Positions 16,010 to 24,392 of a stretch of DNA of 41,517 bases are shown in pieces (within the stretch, counting starts at the first letter, position 1; each line of letters begins with the position of its first letter). The notes under the pieces are model-generated. The model saw only the letters and a program-made list of their open reading frames with translations. It was not told the origin of the DNA and searched no databases. Origin of the DNA: a virus; IMG/VR virus record IMGVR_UViG_3300028873_000040, positions 1 through 41,517 of that record; one strand, 5' to 3'. A program made the position numbers and the translations under genes.

Positions 16010-16864
16010 TTACGCCATCTGCGACTGCAATGTCCGTACATAATCCCGGCGTTGCTTATCGCGGCCGGGTGTTTTGTCTTTTGGATATTTTTTATCTACC
16101 TCTGCCATTATCGCGTCAAAATCCGCATATTTTGGCTTACCGCCGCCGTTAGCGGAGTTTTTAACTGCGTGGGTTTTCTTTTTATCGTCCAGGGTCGGAT
16201 CTGGTTTATCTTGCTTGTGCCAATTCTTGTATTTATCTTTCTTGCGCTCTGCCGCCCATGCTTCTTTTACTGGTATTGTATTGGCTTTGTCGTCTTCTAT
16301 AAACTTCTGGGTTGCATTATCAAACAAACCCACAATACCTTTTGAGTCTGCTTTTATTTGGAAGTTCTTTTTTAGCCGTACAATCCACTCCTCGTCATCC
16401 AATGAATCCGACATTTCCGGCCAAAACAGTTGCCGGTATTCGCGTTCGCCAACCAATGTTTCATATTTGGTTTTATAATCATTAGCCGTTGTTTCGTGAG
16501 TTGTTGCCGCATCCTGGAGTGTCTTAAATTTATCCTCCCAATCTTTGGGCGTTGAACCCGGCGCAATCTTTGCTTTTAATGCTGCTTTTACCTTGTCTTT
16601 ATCCTTCGCGTCTTTTGCGGATAACCCAAGTTCAAAATCATCTGTCAAGGTGCGCAATGTTGCCTCCCGCGTTTCGCGCTCGTATTTATCTTTAAGATTT
16701 GTTTCCAGCGTCGTTCGCCCTGCCGTATCGTAAACAGTCACGGCAGGTAATTCCGCTTCTGGAACATCCACTTCGTCAGTGCTTTCCACATATTTTGTTA
16801 TCATGTCTTCTGTCCAATGCAGTGCTTTTAGTTGCTTTATAAGCAAATCTTTTTTTAGTGCCAT
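16010..16864 (-). CDS. Capsid scaffolding protein, 284 aa
   Basis: The protein is highly charged, Lys/Asp/Glu-rich and mostly helical, with a coiled-coil centre (EDKFKTLQDAATTHETT, ANDYKTKYETLVGERE). It has a basic C-terminal region (KKYPKDKTPGRDKQRRDYV) suited to capsid binding. It is encoded between portal-side genes and the capsid gene, the standard scaffold position. There is no protease motif. The N-terminus (KKDLLIKQLKALHWTEDMI) is like scaffolds of other Bacteroidota phages. Confidence 0.75.
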   Translation of the reverse strand: MALKKDLLIKQLKALHWTEDMITKYVESTDEVDVPEAELPAVTVYDTAGRTTLETNLKDKYERETREATLRTLTDDFELGLSAKDAKDKDKVKAALKAKIAPGSTPKDWEDKFKTLQDAATTHETTANDYKTKYETLVGEREYRQLFWPEMSDSLDDEEWIVRLKKNFQIKADSKGIVGLFDNATQKFIEDDKANTIPVKEAWAAERKKDKYKNWHKQDKPDPTLDDKKKTHAVKNSANGGGKPKYADFDAIMAEVDKKYPKDKTPGRDKQRRDYVRTLQSQMA

Positions 16865-16870
16865 AATTTG

Positions 16871-17398
16871 TTAGATTGGTTTAGAAAATGCTTTTGTCTT
16901 AGTTTCCTTAGATTCCGGTTTTGTGAATTTCCGCTTTCCTTCATCGCTGATATATCCTTTTTTGTCCAAATGTACCTCCAGTCCCGTTATAAGGTAGTTG
17001 CCTAAACCGTCTGTGGCTTTCACTAACATATCATCCCCGTCCGGGTCCGGCATTGTTATTTCCCGGTATGTGTCGTTTGCTTTGAATACGTCATTTTCCT
17101 TTGCTTTTCCGTGCGGAAAATACATGCTGGTGGTAAATTCCCCATCGTCCATTACTTGGGTATATCCGGCCCCGCCATTTAGCGAATCAACCAATTCCTG
17201 TTCCATCGGTATTTTAGAACGTATTAGTTTTTTTACCGTAACGGCAGTGCTGATTACCGGCGTAGGTTTTGCCCCTTGCTGCCGCGATATGCCGCAAAAG
17301 AAATGGTCAAAATATAATACCTTGGTTTCTCCGTCAAGATATAACGGTTCATTTTTGTCGTTTACGGGGAACTCCGCTGCTTTTCTTGCTTTTGCCAT
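16871..17398 (-). CDS. Hypothetical protein between portal and scaffold, 175 aa
   Basis: The protein is soluble and Lys-rich, with mixed alpha/beta character and no recognised domain. Conserved-looking segments are the YFDHFFCGISRQQGAKPTP stretch and the GDDMLVKATDGLGNYLITG stretch. It starts 33 bases after the portal stop and ends six bases before the scaffold ATG, so it is part of the head morphogenesis operon. A minor head or portal-associated protein is possible. Confidence 0.6.
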   Translation of the reverse strand: MAKARKAAEFPVNDKNEPLYLDGETKVLYFDHFFCGISRQQGAKPTPVISTAVTVKKLIRSKIPMEQELVDSLNGGAGYTQVMDDGEFTTSMYFPHGKAKENDVFKANDTYREITMPDPDGDDMLVKATDGLGNYLITGLEVHLDKKGYISDEGKRKFTKPESKETKTKAFSKPI

Positions 17399-17431
17399 AA
17401 CTGTAATTTATTGGTTAATGAAATGTTCATG

Positions 17432-19351
17432 TTACTGGTTGTTTTCAATTAAATTCTGCCCGGTAGGTACTTTATATAAATCCCCTACGCTATATCCAAA
17501 TACGCCGTCCATACCTTGGCCGGATAGTGTAGCCTCACCATCTGTAATATCTGCAATTTTATATTGCTTACCGCTGTGCTGTGGTTTTTTTTCCTTGCCC
17601 CAAATTATCTTCACATCATCTCCGATTGCCAATACTTGGCCGGCAGCATTAAGGATTAGGGATTCCATGTTTTTTTCAGAAACATACCTGCCTAACACGT
17701 ATTGCTGCAATAAACCCCGCAATATTTCCGCGCCACCTTGTTCTGGGGTATTGGCTATATCTTCATCGGAAATTGTGTTTGTCCATTCGTCAAAATATTT
17801 TTTCATCAGGCGGCTAACCAGAGGCAATTCAGGGTCTGGCCATATAACCGCAACCGATTCATGTACAAAGGGCTCAACCTGTCTTAGCAATTCCGCCTTG
17901 CGCAGTTCTATTGGATTGTCTTGGTAAAGGTTTTCATTCATCCCGCGCAATATACCATCGAGCATGTACATCGGTAACGGGTTGGCTAAATTAGTAGCCT
18001 TGGCATACCTGTCGATACTTGCATCCGGGCTTTCAATCAAATACCTGTCGCCAGGCGTAATGGCGCAACCTTCGTAATCTTCTGGGTAAATAATTTGACC
18101 GCAGCAATCTGTGACAAAAGACTGAACTGATACTTTCCATTTTGCAAATAAGCGCAAACGCTTAATCCGGGGTTCTTCATTTTTTTGTGTTTCATAAGCG
18201 GTTTTTTCAATATCGCCGCCTTTGCCCCCTTGTGGTCCTTGATTGCCAACCCCTAATTGCGGCTTCACCCCCCACATTGTATATTCCATCCATTCTTCTA
18301 ACCCCATGTTATGCTCTTTCATAAACGAAAGGGCTTCCACGTCCGACGCTATGCGGCCAATCGGTGGCGTAGGTATATTATTTGCCCCGTCCTTCGCCCA
18401 ATCAACTTTTGCCACGTCTGCGACTCTAAGAAATGGCAGGTTACCACTCCCCTTGCATTCGGGGCAACTTTTGCCATTTATTTGTTTTTCGCCGTCACAC
18501 GTTGGGCATGTGAATAGTTGACTCCACTCTTTAGGAAAAGATTCGCGCCAATAGGCCCACTTAAACAATCCGGCATCGTTTAGTAAATCTAACAGCAAAT
18601 TGATGATGCAAGTTAGCGGGCTATCCCTCAACTGCTTGTCATATCCCCGGATGTCGCTTATAATTTGAGCCGGAACGTATTGCCATTGATTAGGCGCTTC
18701 ATCACATAGTTGCGCTGATTTGCCTTTCATTATTACAATTCGATCCGTGGTGTCGTCAATAACCCTGTAAACAGGGGTTTTAGCAGGCGTATTGGCCGGT
18801 ATCCATCCGTTTGCTTCATATTCCGCACGCTCTTCATCAGTTGCTATGAATATCACATATTCCAGCGCGCGGCCATTTGGTTTATAGCATTCAATATCAA
18901 AAATATTACGGACTTCAGGATATGGTTCTCCATATTCGTTAACATCAATATATACCAAACCGTTGGGGTTAATGAAATATTCGTTCTGCACGCATTGACG
19001 TATCCATTCCGACAACGAAATTCCTTCCGTGATATTTGAAATAAATGTGATAAATTCAGATTGCAATTCCTCCGGCAGGTTGTAATGTTCCATGCCTCCC
19101 TTTGCGGTATATATTGCCCCTATGGGCTGCATAACGCGATGTATTGTGTCCGAAAGGCTGTGCATCATGTTTATAAGCGTATCTATCTGCCCTGGTCTCA
19201 TAAACTCTGGCTTATCCATCACATAATCTTCTATGCCAACACCGGTAACAAACATATACATAATAGCATATTGATCACGCATCTTTTGGAATTGTGATCT
19301 ATATGCTTTTTTATTAATTATGTTTTCTATGTCTGTTAATTGCAATATCAT
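17432..19351 (-). CDS. Portal protein with an inserted zinc ribbon, 639 aa
   Basis: The length, the location after terminase, and a central acidic/aromatic core match portal proteins, which form the dodecameric DNA channel at the capsid vertex. Recognisable parts are an N-terminal helical region, the DIECYKPNGRALEYVIF beta segment, and a long helical C-terminal half ending in a small beta domain (VLAIGDDVKIIWGKE). Residues 282-303 carry CPTC-(10)-CPEC followed by GSG, a DnaJ-like double CxxCxGxG pattern not expected in a generic portal. The zinc ribbon could bind DNA or a partner at the neck. Confidence 0.8.
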   Translation of the reverse strand: MILQLTDIENIINKKAYRSQFQKMRDQYAIMYMFVTGVGIEDYVMDKPEFMRPGQIDTLINMMHSLSDTIHRVMQPIGAIYTAKGGMEHYNLPEELQSEFITFISNITEGISLSEWIRQCVQNEYFINPNGLVYIDVNEYGEPYPEVRNIFDIECYKPNGRALEYVIFIATDEERAEYEANGWIPANTPAKTPVYRVIDDTTDRIVIMKGKSAQLCDEAPNQWQYVPAQIISDIRGYDKQLRDSPLTCIINLLLDLLNDAGLFKWAYWRESFPKEWSQLFTCPTCDGEKQINGKSCPECKGSGNLPFLRVADVAKVDWAKDGANNIPTPPIGRIASDVEALSFMKEHNMGLEEWMEYTMWGVKPQLGVGNQGPQGGKGGDIEKTAYETQKNEEPRIKRLRLFAKWKVSVQSFVTDCCGQIIYPEDYEGCAITPGDRYLIESPDASIDRYAKATNLANPLPMYMLDGILRGMNENLYQDNPIELRKAELLRQVEPFVHESVAVIWPDPELPLVSRLMKKYFDEWTNTISDEDIANTPEQGGAEILRGLLQQYVLGRYVSEKNMESLILNAAGQVLAIGDDVKIIWGKEKKPQHSGKQYKIADITDGEATLSGQGMDGVFGYSVGDLYKVPTGQNLIENNQ

Positions 19352-19362
19352 ATCTTATCGGG

Positions 19363-19851
19363 TTAGTGGATTATAGATTTTTTAGCGCGTTCCTGCGCAT
19401 CTATTTCTTTTTGAAGCTTGACTAATTCGTCAATCACCTTTTCGCGTTTCGGGGATATTATTTGATCTATATTAACCCTCATTTTTTCCATTTCTGGAAT
19501 AACGACATTCGCCCATTCGCATATTGCGTCGCCTGGTTCGTGGTTTAATATTATGTTGCATGCTTTTTGTAGTGTTGGAAATGACATATTTTTTGGATCC
19601 ATTTCTACCATTTCCTGATATTGGGAAAGTGGGCATTGAATTGACGGGAAACTTCTTTTCATTAAAGCCAGCAACAGCCATCCGCGCATATCCTTATGTA
19701 TTTCTTTTTGCGGATATGTTACGCCGCGCATAGCCTCACTAAATTTAGGCATGAAATCCGGGTGGTTCAAGAATTGATTCCTGTATTGTTGCGTGGCTGC
19801 TGCATTATTGCCAAGTGGTGCTGCTGCATTATTGCCAAGTGGTGTATTCAT
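19363..19851 (-). CDS. Hypothetical protein between terminase and portal, 162 aa
   Basis: This is a helical protein with no recognised family. The N-terminus has two PLGNNAAA units encoded by a perfect 24-bp tandem repeat (19803-19850 region), then a Gln-rich linker. The C-terminal third is a charged helix (KREKVIDELVKLQKEIDAQE). It ends 11 bases before the portal start. It may assist packaging or portal assembly. Confidence 0.65.
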   Translation of the reverse strand: MNTPLGNNAAAPLGNNAAATQQYRNQFLNHPDFMPKFSEAMRGVTYPQKEIHKDMRGWLLLALMKRSFPSIQCPLSQYQEMVEMDPKNMSFPTLQKACNIILNHEPGDAICEWANVVIPEMEKMRVNIDQIISPKREKVIDELVKLQKEIDAQERAKKSIIH

Positions 19852-19895
19852 TTCACAAATGTATAAATAATTATTTTACGCCGACGTATTTTTAT

Positions 19896-21386
19896 TTACC
19901 GGCCTCCAACCGTGGCGTTCCGCCCGTTTCCTTTTGCGCAATACTTATCGAATTCGTTTTTTAATAATTTGCATATAAAGTATCGTTTTGCATCTGAGAA
20001 ATGCCCTATAGGTTCGTATGTTTTCTTTGTGACCTTATCAGTTACTTTAAATTTAACCATTCCCCCAACATTACCAGGCCGGCTGTCTTCCTGTACAGAA
20101 ACATAATCATTGATTGAAGTTTTGCATTTATCTGAAATTTGTATTGAAAATCCCTGATATTCAAATTCGTAAATGTCGTTTATAAAACTTGCAGACATGG
20201 CCACCCTGGGTGCGCTACGCTCCACGCGCGAAACAACGAGAAACCCGCAGCTGCGCAATGTTTCAATAAACTTATCAAAAAAAGAAGAATTGTTTACATC
20301 GATTGTTGTACGGCTCTGCGCCGAAGGATCTCCGTATATGTAAACAATATCAGCATATGATATGGATCGCAAGTAGGCCGCAAGTTTAATCGCAGCCTTC
20401 ACTGCATTGTTATACGGGCTTTCGCATGGCAGTTCCATAATTTGCCGGATTGTTTTGCCGTCCGTTTGCCACAACGATTGCGTTACGTATGGTATAACGT
20501 TGTTATCTAATGAAACGTGTATTGGAAAACCAGGCTCATAACCAAATGCGGCAACGTGTTTTATTTCGTTAAAATGTTTCCAAAATTCGCCACCAGTGCG
20601 AATTACCCCGCGATCTCCGTTTGCATATATCCGGTAATAATTTGGCTTATGAATTCGATCAAATTCGTAAGCCGCTAATGTGTGTGTGTCTTTAAAGCCG
20701 GCTTTCCCGTCCGGCCGGCCCATGATCCACCAGTTGTCTCTATAAGTAGTTTTGATCCAAATGGAATCCCCGGCGGCGTTTATTCGTTTGAATGAATATT
20801 CAGGGTCCAAACCACTAAAAATGGATGGGCAATCTTGCACTTTCAGCGGCAGATCGGTCCATATATCAATATCTATGAGATTTTTATAAATCCAAAGTTC
20901 GCTGGAAATCGGGTTCCAGTCGTATATAAATTTCTGGTTTTCTTTCCCGCGCAAACGTTTGCGCATTTGATCATTTTCCAGCTCCATAAACTGGCTAAAC
21001 TCATTCATATACACAAACATTATATCCTCAAGGCCCTTGACGTTTTCCTCGCCGTCCAGTCCGTCAAACCTTATTTCAGCAGTTTTGTCGGCTTTTCTGA
21101 TGCAGCCTTCAATTGTTTGCAGGAATGGCAATAATTTTAATTTCTTTGCAGCAAGTTTGAATGATTTATATATAGTGTCTTTTATATCTACGTTCTGCTT
21201 TCTGACGACATATGTTGACCAGGCACATTCTAAAAGGAGCTCCGTGAGTACTTGGCAGATGGTATATGTCTTACTGGCGCTGCTCCCTCCCTCTATATAT
21301 ATATATCTTATTGATTTGTCTTTCAATAGTGGCTTTAAATGCCAATAAAGTGGGTTATAATTTCGCCTGTCTATTATCGCTTTCAT
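19896..21386 (-). CDS. terL: Terminase large subunit
   Basis: This is the ATPase-nuclease packaging motor. The ATPase half has Walker A GGSSASKT (33-40), Walker B MFVYMNE (123-129) and coupling motif YDWNP (155-159). The nuclease half has three acidic positions in the expected order: D294 in VSLDNN, D353 in YGDPSAQSR, and D465 in GHFSDAKRY. At 496 aa it is of normal length. The Walker A lacks the usual GK pair order (SASKT), a variant seen in Bacteroidota phage terminases. The start lies in a tandem repeat that carries four copies of GATATAATGAAA. Only the last one opens this frame. Confidence 0.93.
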   Translation of the reverse strand: MKAIIDRRNYNPLYWHLKPLLKDKSIRYIYIEGGSSASKTYTICQVLTELLLECAWSTYVVRKQNVDIKDTIYKSFKLAAKKLKLLPFLQTIEGCIRKADKTAEIRFDGLDGEENVKGLEDIMFVYMNEFSQFMELENDQMRKRLRGKENQKFIYDWNPISSELWIYKNLIDIDIWTDLPLKVQDCPSIFSGLDPEYSFKRINAAGDSIWIKTTYRDNWWIMGRPDGKAGFKDTHTLAAYEFDRIHKPNYYRIYANGDRGVIRTGGEFWKHFNEIKHVAAFGYEPGFPIHVSLDNNVIPYVTQSLWQTDGKTIRQIMELPCESPYNNAVKAAIKLAAYLRSISYADIVYIYGDPSAQSRTTIDVNNSSFFDKFIETLRSCGFLVVSRVERSAPRVAMSASFINDIYEFEYQGFSIQISDKCKTSINDYVSVQEDSRPGNVGGMVKFKVTDKVTKKTYEPIGHFSDAKRYFICKLLKNEFDKYCAKGNGRNATVGGR

Positions 21387-21448
21387 TATATCGATTTCAT
21401 TTTCATTATATCGCTTTCATTATATCATTTTCATTTTCATTATATCAT
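21381..21448 (-). repeat. Tandem 34-bp repeat between terminase subunits
   Basis: Two 34-bp units (21381-21414, 21415-21448) each hold two copies of TTTCATTATATC (starts 21381, 21401, 21415, 21435). The array fills the gap between the small and large terminase genes and includes the large-subunit start codon. It could bind the small terminase during packaging initiation. Confidence 0.85.
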
Positions 21449-21452
21449 TTCA

Positions 21453-21980
21453 TTATTCTTCGCCGGTATCATATCCAATAATAATAGTATTTGTATTTGG
21501 AAGTGGCTTGTCTTTCTCGTACGCCCCAGTGTGCTTCATTAGCTTGTCAAGTGCGAAATCACGGCTATACAATTCAAATTCAAATTCACCGTTTTTACAT
21601 ATTTTTATTTTTTTAATATTTTTTGTTTTCATGCTTGCGCTGTCTTTGATCTTTACAGATACGGTATTTAACAATACCACTTCTTTAGTAATAGCATCAA
21701 TAACATTATATTCTACATTGTTAAATTCCAAATAATTACTAATATCATCAAAAGCAATATCTCGCAGCTCTGAAACTACCTCGTCCGACTTCAGTTCCAC
21801 CCGCGCAGCCCGGGCATCCATCGCAGACTGGATCGCGCCGGCAACTTCTGGCTTTAACATTAGTTGGTTTGATAATGCGTCTGGGTGCGCCGACTGGTAC
21901 CCAGCTCTAATTACGGCAGCGGACCCGTTTAAATCAACCAAATATTCGCGTATGAACACTTTTTGCTTGTCAGATAACAT
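21453..21980 (-). CDS. terS: Terminase small subunit (Terminase_2 family)
   Basis: The N-terminal DNA-recognition domain has the family pattern LSDKQKVFIREYLVDLNGSA, then AVIRAGYQSAHPDALSNQLM and LKPEV. The middle is helical, and the C-terminus has KLMKHTGAYEKDKPL, as in other Bacteroidota small terminases. It would select viral DNA and activate the large subunit. It is the first gene of the leftward structural operon. No consensus promoter was seen between it and the divergent early promoter. A TAACTTCG box at about 22008 is one mismatch from TAnnTTTG and lacks a -33 element. Confidence 0.85.
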   Translation of the reverse strand: MLSDKQKVFIREYLVDLNGSAAVIRAGYQSAHPDALSNQLMLKPEVAGAIQSAMDARAARVELKSDEVVSELRDIAFDDISNYLEFNNVEYNVIDAITKEVVLLNTVSVKIKDSASMKTKNIKKIKICKNGEFEFELYSRDFALDKLMKHTGAYEKDKPLPNTNTIIIGYDTGEE

Positions 21981-22063
21981 AATACAGTTTTTTACAGTTC
22001 ATTTGCGAAGTTAATAATAATTACGATAAGCGTTTTCTTTAACATTATTTTAACTAAAAATAG

Positions 22064-22095
22064 TTTGTTTGGTAAACTAAAGTTTACTATCTTTG
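22064..22095 (+). promoter_or_regulatory. Rightward promoter with palindromic operator
   Basis: TTTG (22064-22067), 20 bases, then TATCTTTG (22088-22095). The spacer holds a perfect 16-bp palindrome GTAAACTAAAGTTTAC (22072-22087), placed so that a bound dimer would block RNA polymerase. It controls the gene at 22140 and those after it. Confidence 0.8.
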
Positions 22096-22139
22096 TGTAA
22101 CAAATCAGGAAATGGTTTCTTGTTTAAAAAAAAAACAAA

Positions 22140-22439
22140 ATGTACACAGCAAACAAAGTAAACGGAATAGGTGAAGTGATAGCACGGGATGTAAATATCA
22201 TAACTGTTTATTTTTCTGAAACAGATAAGACGACTAAATATCCTGTTGCTTATGGACCTGTAATGTATGCTACCATTGAAGAGGCGGAAGCATCATTTGA
22301 CGTTAAAGATAGCGCCGAAACAATGACCGCTATCTATAATGCAAATGTAGAGGCTGATAAAATAGCAGCAAGCAACAGGGGTGCAAGTGACTGGCTGGCT
22401 GAAAAGAATAGGGAAAACGCAATAAAGAACATGAAATAA
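22140..22439 (+). CDS. Hypothetical early protein, 99 aa
   Basis: This is the first gene behind the operator-bearing promoter, with an A-rich leader (AAAAAACAAAATG) and no Shine-Dalgarno. The acidic 99-residue protein has an N-terminal beta-like segment (GIGEVIARDVNIITVYF) and a helical, Ala-rich C-terminal half. No family was recognised. The position suggests an immediate-early role such as host takeover. Confidence 0.65.
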   Translation: MYTANKVNGIGEVIARDVNIITVYFSETDKTTKYPVAYGPVMYATIEEAEASFDVKDSAETMTAIYNANVEADKIAASNRGASDWLAEKNRENAIKNMK

Positions 22440-22467
22440 TATACTTAACCACTTAAAACAAAACAAA

Positions 22468-22743
22468 ATGAAAGTAATAATCAATGCAACCGTTCCAAAA
22501 TCTTACCAGACGCCATCACTTCGTCACTTCGGTATGGGATGCAACGCAAATGGCAATGGTCGCTATTCCGCGTCAATGACCTTCGATACAATGAAGGAAG
22601 CAAAAGAATTTCTTGTAACACGTGCTGAATACTATTTTGAAGATGAAAAATCTTTGAAGAAAGCAAAAAGAGCTATACGCATGTATGGCGTGTTACGCAT
22701 TGATGCAGTTTCTGCACGAATAGAAAAAATCGAAACTGAATAA
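22468..22743 (+). CDS. Hypothetical early protein, 91 aa
   Basis: The basic protein has a Gly/Asn-rich N-terminal half (GMGCNANGNGRYSASM) and a helical C-terminal half (TMKEAKEFLVTRAEYYFEDE). It follows the preceding gene by 28 bases with a leader AAAACAAAACAAAATG. No family was recognised. Confidence 0.65.
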   Translation: MKVIINATVPKSYQTPSLRHFGMGCNANGNGRYSASMTFDTMKEAKEFLVTRAEYYFEDEKSLKKAKRAIRMYGVLRIDAVSARIEKIETE

Positions 22744-22779
22744 GTTGCCGGAATTTCTTAACCACAAAACCAAAACAAG

Positions 22780-23097
22780 ATGACCGATCAACAAAAGAGC
22801 TGCAAGGAACTAATATTAAAGACATTTAGCGGATGGGATATTTACTTTTTAAGCGCTTCCGGTAGCTCAGTATCTTTATATTTTGAAATAAATGGCCTAA
22901 AATGTAGATTCTCGAATCATGGTATTTCAAATAAAGTAAGAATGGATACCGAAATATGCTTTGATCTTCCAAATGCAAGTGGCTCTAATATTTTGCAGTG
23001 CGAATATTCGTTTGAGTTAAGGGCTAAAATATATAAGGCACGTCTGACCAATAAACAAAAGAGGGCGTATTCTGGATGGCTTCAAATGGAGTGTTAA
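22780..23097 (+). CDS. Hypothetical early protein, 105 aa
   Basis: The protein has alternating strands and short helices (GWDIYFLSASGSSVSLYFEI) and four Cys residues without a zinc-finger spacing. It is the last gene of the first rightward transcript and is followed by a terminator about 80 bases on. No family was recognised. Confidence 0.6.
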   Translation: MTDQQKSCKELILKTFSGWDIYFLSASGSSVSLYFEINGLKCRFSNHGISNKVRMDTEICFDLPNASGSNILQCEYSFELRAKIYKARLTNKQKRAYSGWLQMEC

Positions 23098-23178
23098 AGG
23101 CTAACGAGGGGTGCGGGAGAAACAGCACATGGGAGTACGTACTTTTATTTGATTAATTTCTTGCCCTACCTTTTCGTA

Positions 23179-23209
23179 ACGGCCGACTGGAAACGGGGCC
23201 GTATTTTTT
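23179..23209 (+). terminator. Rho-independent terminator closing the first rightward unit
   Basis: A perfect 6-bp stem ACGGCC (23179-23184) / GGCCGT (23197-23202) is followed by ATTTTTT. It separates the three early genes from the AT-rich region. Confidence 0.65.
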
Positions 23210-23660
23210 ATGTGAAAAATCGCTATAACTGTTTACGGGGCATAAAATGAAGGATGCGGATGGAGAAATATATTAACTTACTACTTTATATATTGTGCAT
23301 TTATTATAAAATTCAGATATATTAATGCTGTTTTCTTATATTACAGTTACTACTATACTCATACCTTACTCAGTGTTAACTATTGTCTTACTCAATTGAT
23401 TTCCAATACTTTAAGTATAAAATAGTTAAAATAAGGGGAAATTGGAATAAGAAAAATAAAAAAAGCAAAAAAGGACAAATAAACAGTTATAAAGCGTAAT
23501 AATAATATAAAATACTGATTATAACTGTTTATTTGAGAAAATACAAAAAATAATTAGGCCCTGTTTGGCGCGAAATCTTAACTACTTTCGCATAACAGCC
23601 CTGGGCGCGGTTTTTCAGTGAGTAGGGTTTGAGGAACATGTATTATAGTAAAGTATATTC
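23210..23660. other. Candidate replication origin (AT-rich, iterons and hairpins)
   Basis: This is the longest non-coding stretch (23098-23702). It is very AT-rich and lies upstream of the primase-helicase. TATAACTGTTTA occurs at 23224-23235 and again, in opposite orientations, inside a 17-bp perfect inverted repeat (23476-23492 / 23519-23535, arm CAAATAAACAGTTATAA). A second hairpin (CTGTT..GCGAAA..TTTCGC..AACAG, 23561-23598) follows in a GC-richer patch. No open frame of note was found. Iterons, inverted repeats and position suggest an origin. An RNA element or a repressor array is an alternative. Confidence 0.45.
23476..23535. repeat. 17-bp perfect inverted repeat with 26-base loop
   Basis: Arms CAAATAAACAGTTATAA (23476-23492) and its exact complement (23519-23535) flank an AT-only-like loop. 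Each arm carries the iteron TATAACTGTTTA that also occurs 240 bases upstream. Confidence 0.9.
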
Positions 23661-23689
23661 TTTGATGTAAAATAATACTACTACTTTTG
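23661..23689 (+). promoter_or_regulatory. Possible promoter of the 127-aa gene
   Basis: TTTG (23661-23664), 17 bases, TACTTTTG (23682-23689). The -7 box fits the consensus but the spacer is shorter than in the other promoters here. The ATG at 23703 lies 13 bases beyond. Confidence 0.4.
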
Positions 23690-23702
23690 TAAAAAAAACA
23701 AA

Positions 23703-24086
23703 ATGGCAACTTTAAAATTATACGTGCATCAAAGGGCAGTTATCAATTTAACTGCCGGGGAAATAAAAGCACTTACGGCTAAATTCGGAAGCGTGGATTT
23801 AGGAATTAAAACATTCCTTGACGAAGGTTTTTTAAAAATAGGTTTTTATGGTTATGAAAAAGAAGAATTACAGCCATCGGATATAATTCTTCTTTTTTTT
23901 GAACCGGGGACGAAAGCAGACGGAACACCGATGATATTGCGCGAGGTCAAGGAATATTTGCTAAATAAAAAACAACCTTATAGAAAAATAACCACTACAT
24001 CTATGCACTTAGCTGGATTTACGTTAATAAAAAATCTATTGCCCAACCGCAGTGCTGGGTATTACGTAAAGGTTAAAAATATATAA
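23703..24086 (+). CDS. 127-aa protein sharing the C-terminal domain of the primase-helicase
   Basis: Residues 77-122 align without gaps to residues 677-722 of the primase-helicase encoded 300 bases downstream, with 17 of 46 positions identical. The shared pattern is M-x-L-x-x-x-K-x-YL-x-x-K, then AGF-x4-NL-x-PNRS-x-G-x-x-V. The first 76 residues are different (LTAGEIKALTAKFGSVDLGI) and look like a small alpha/beta domain. Such a tail domain in VirE-type helicases is probably a winged-helix-like DNA or partner binding unit. A stand-alone copy beside the putative origin may load, compete with or recruit the primase. The function is inferred. Confidence 0.75.
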   Translation: MATLKLYVHQRAVINLTAGEIKALTAKFGSVDLGIKTFLDEGFLKIGFYGYEKEELQPSDIILLFFEPGTKADGTPMILREVKEYLLNKKQPYRKITTTSMHLAGFTLIKNLLPNRSAGYYVKVKNI

Positions 24087-24142
24087 TCAGTATATTTGGT
24101 TTTCAAGAAATAAATAGTATTATTGCGTATCATTTATAAAAT

Positions 24143-24373
24143 ATGGAACAGACACTTATAAGGGGTGGACGCGGGTACGTTGACGAATCCCGCGCTGAAA
24201 TCATCAGGGCTTACGTTTTCAAATACATTGGAGATTGGCATACGTTTGAATGCGATAATATTGCATCTTTTAAATCAGCGCACTACCGTTATTTAGCGGC
24301 AAACAAACTTGCCTATATTTTCCGATTCGAGCATCTCGGCAACACGAACTGGCGTGTAAAGCGCGTTTCATAA
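24143..24373 (+). CDS. Hypothetical protein, 76 aa
   Basis: The small basic protein has mixed helix and strand (ESRAEIIRAYVFKYIGDWHT) and a basic end (NTNWRVKRVS). It lies between the 127-aa gene and the primase, 19 bases before the primase start, and could be a replication accessory protein. No family was recognised. Confidence 0.6.
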   Translation: MEQTLIRGGRGYVDESRAEIIRAYVFKYIGDWHTFECDNIASFKSAHYRYLAANKLAYIFRFEHLGNTNWRVKRVS

Positions 24374-24392
24374 CTTTTTTTTCGTCAAAAAT

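Noticed and set aside
17432-19351. Zinc ribbon as sign of a separate primase or helicase gene in the portal region
   Set aside because: The motif lies inside one continuous portal-sized frame with no start or stop nearby.
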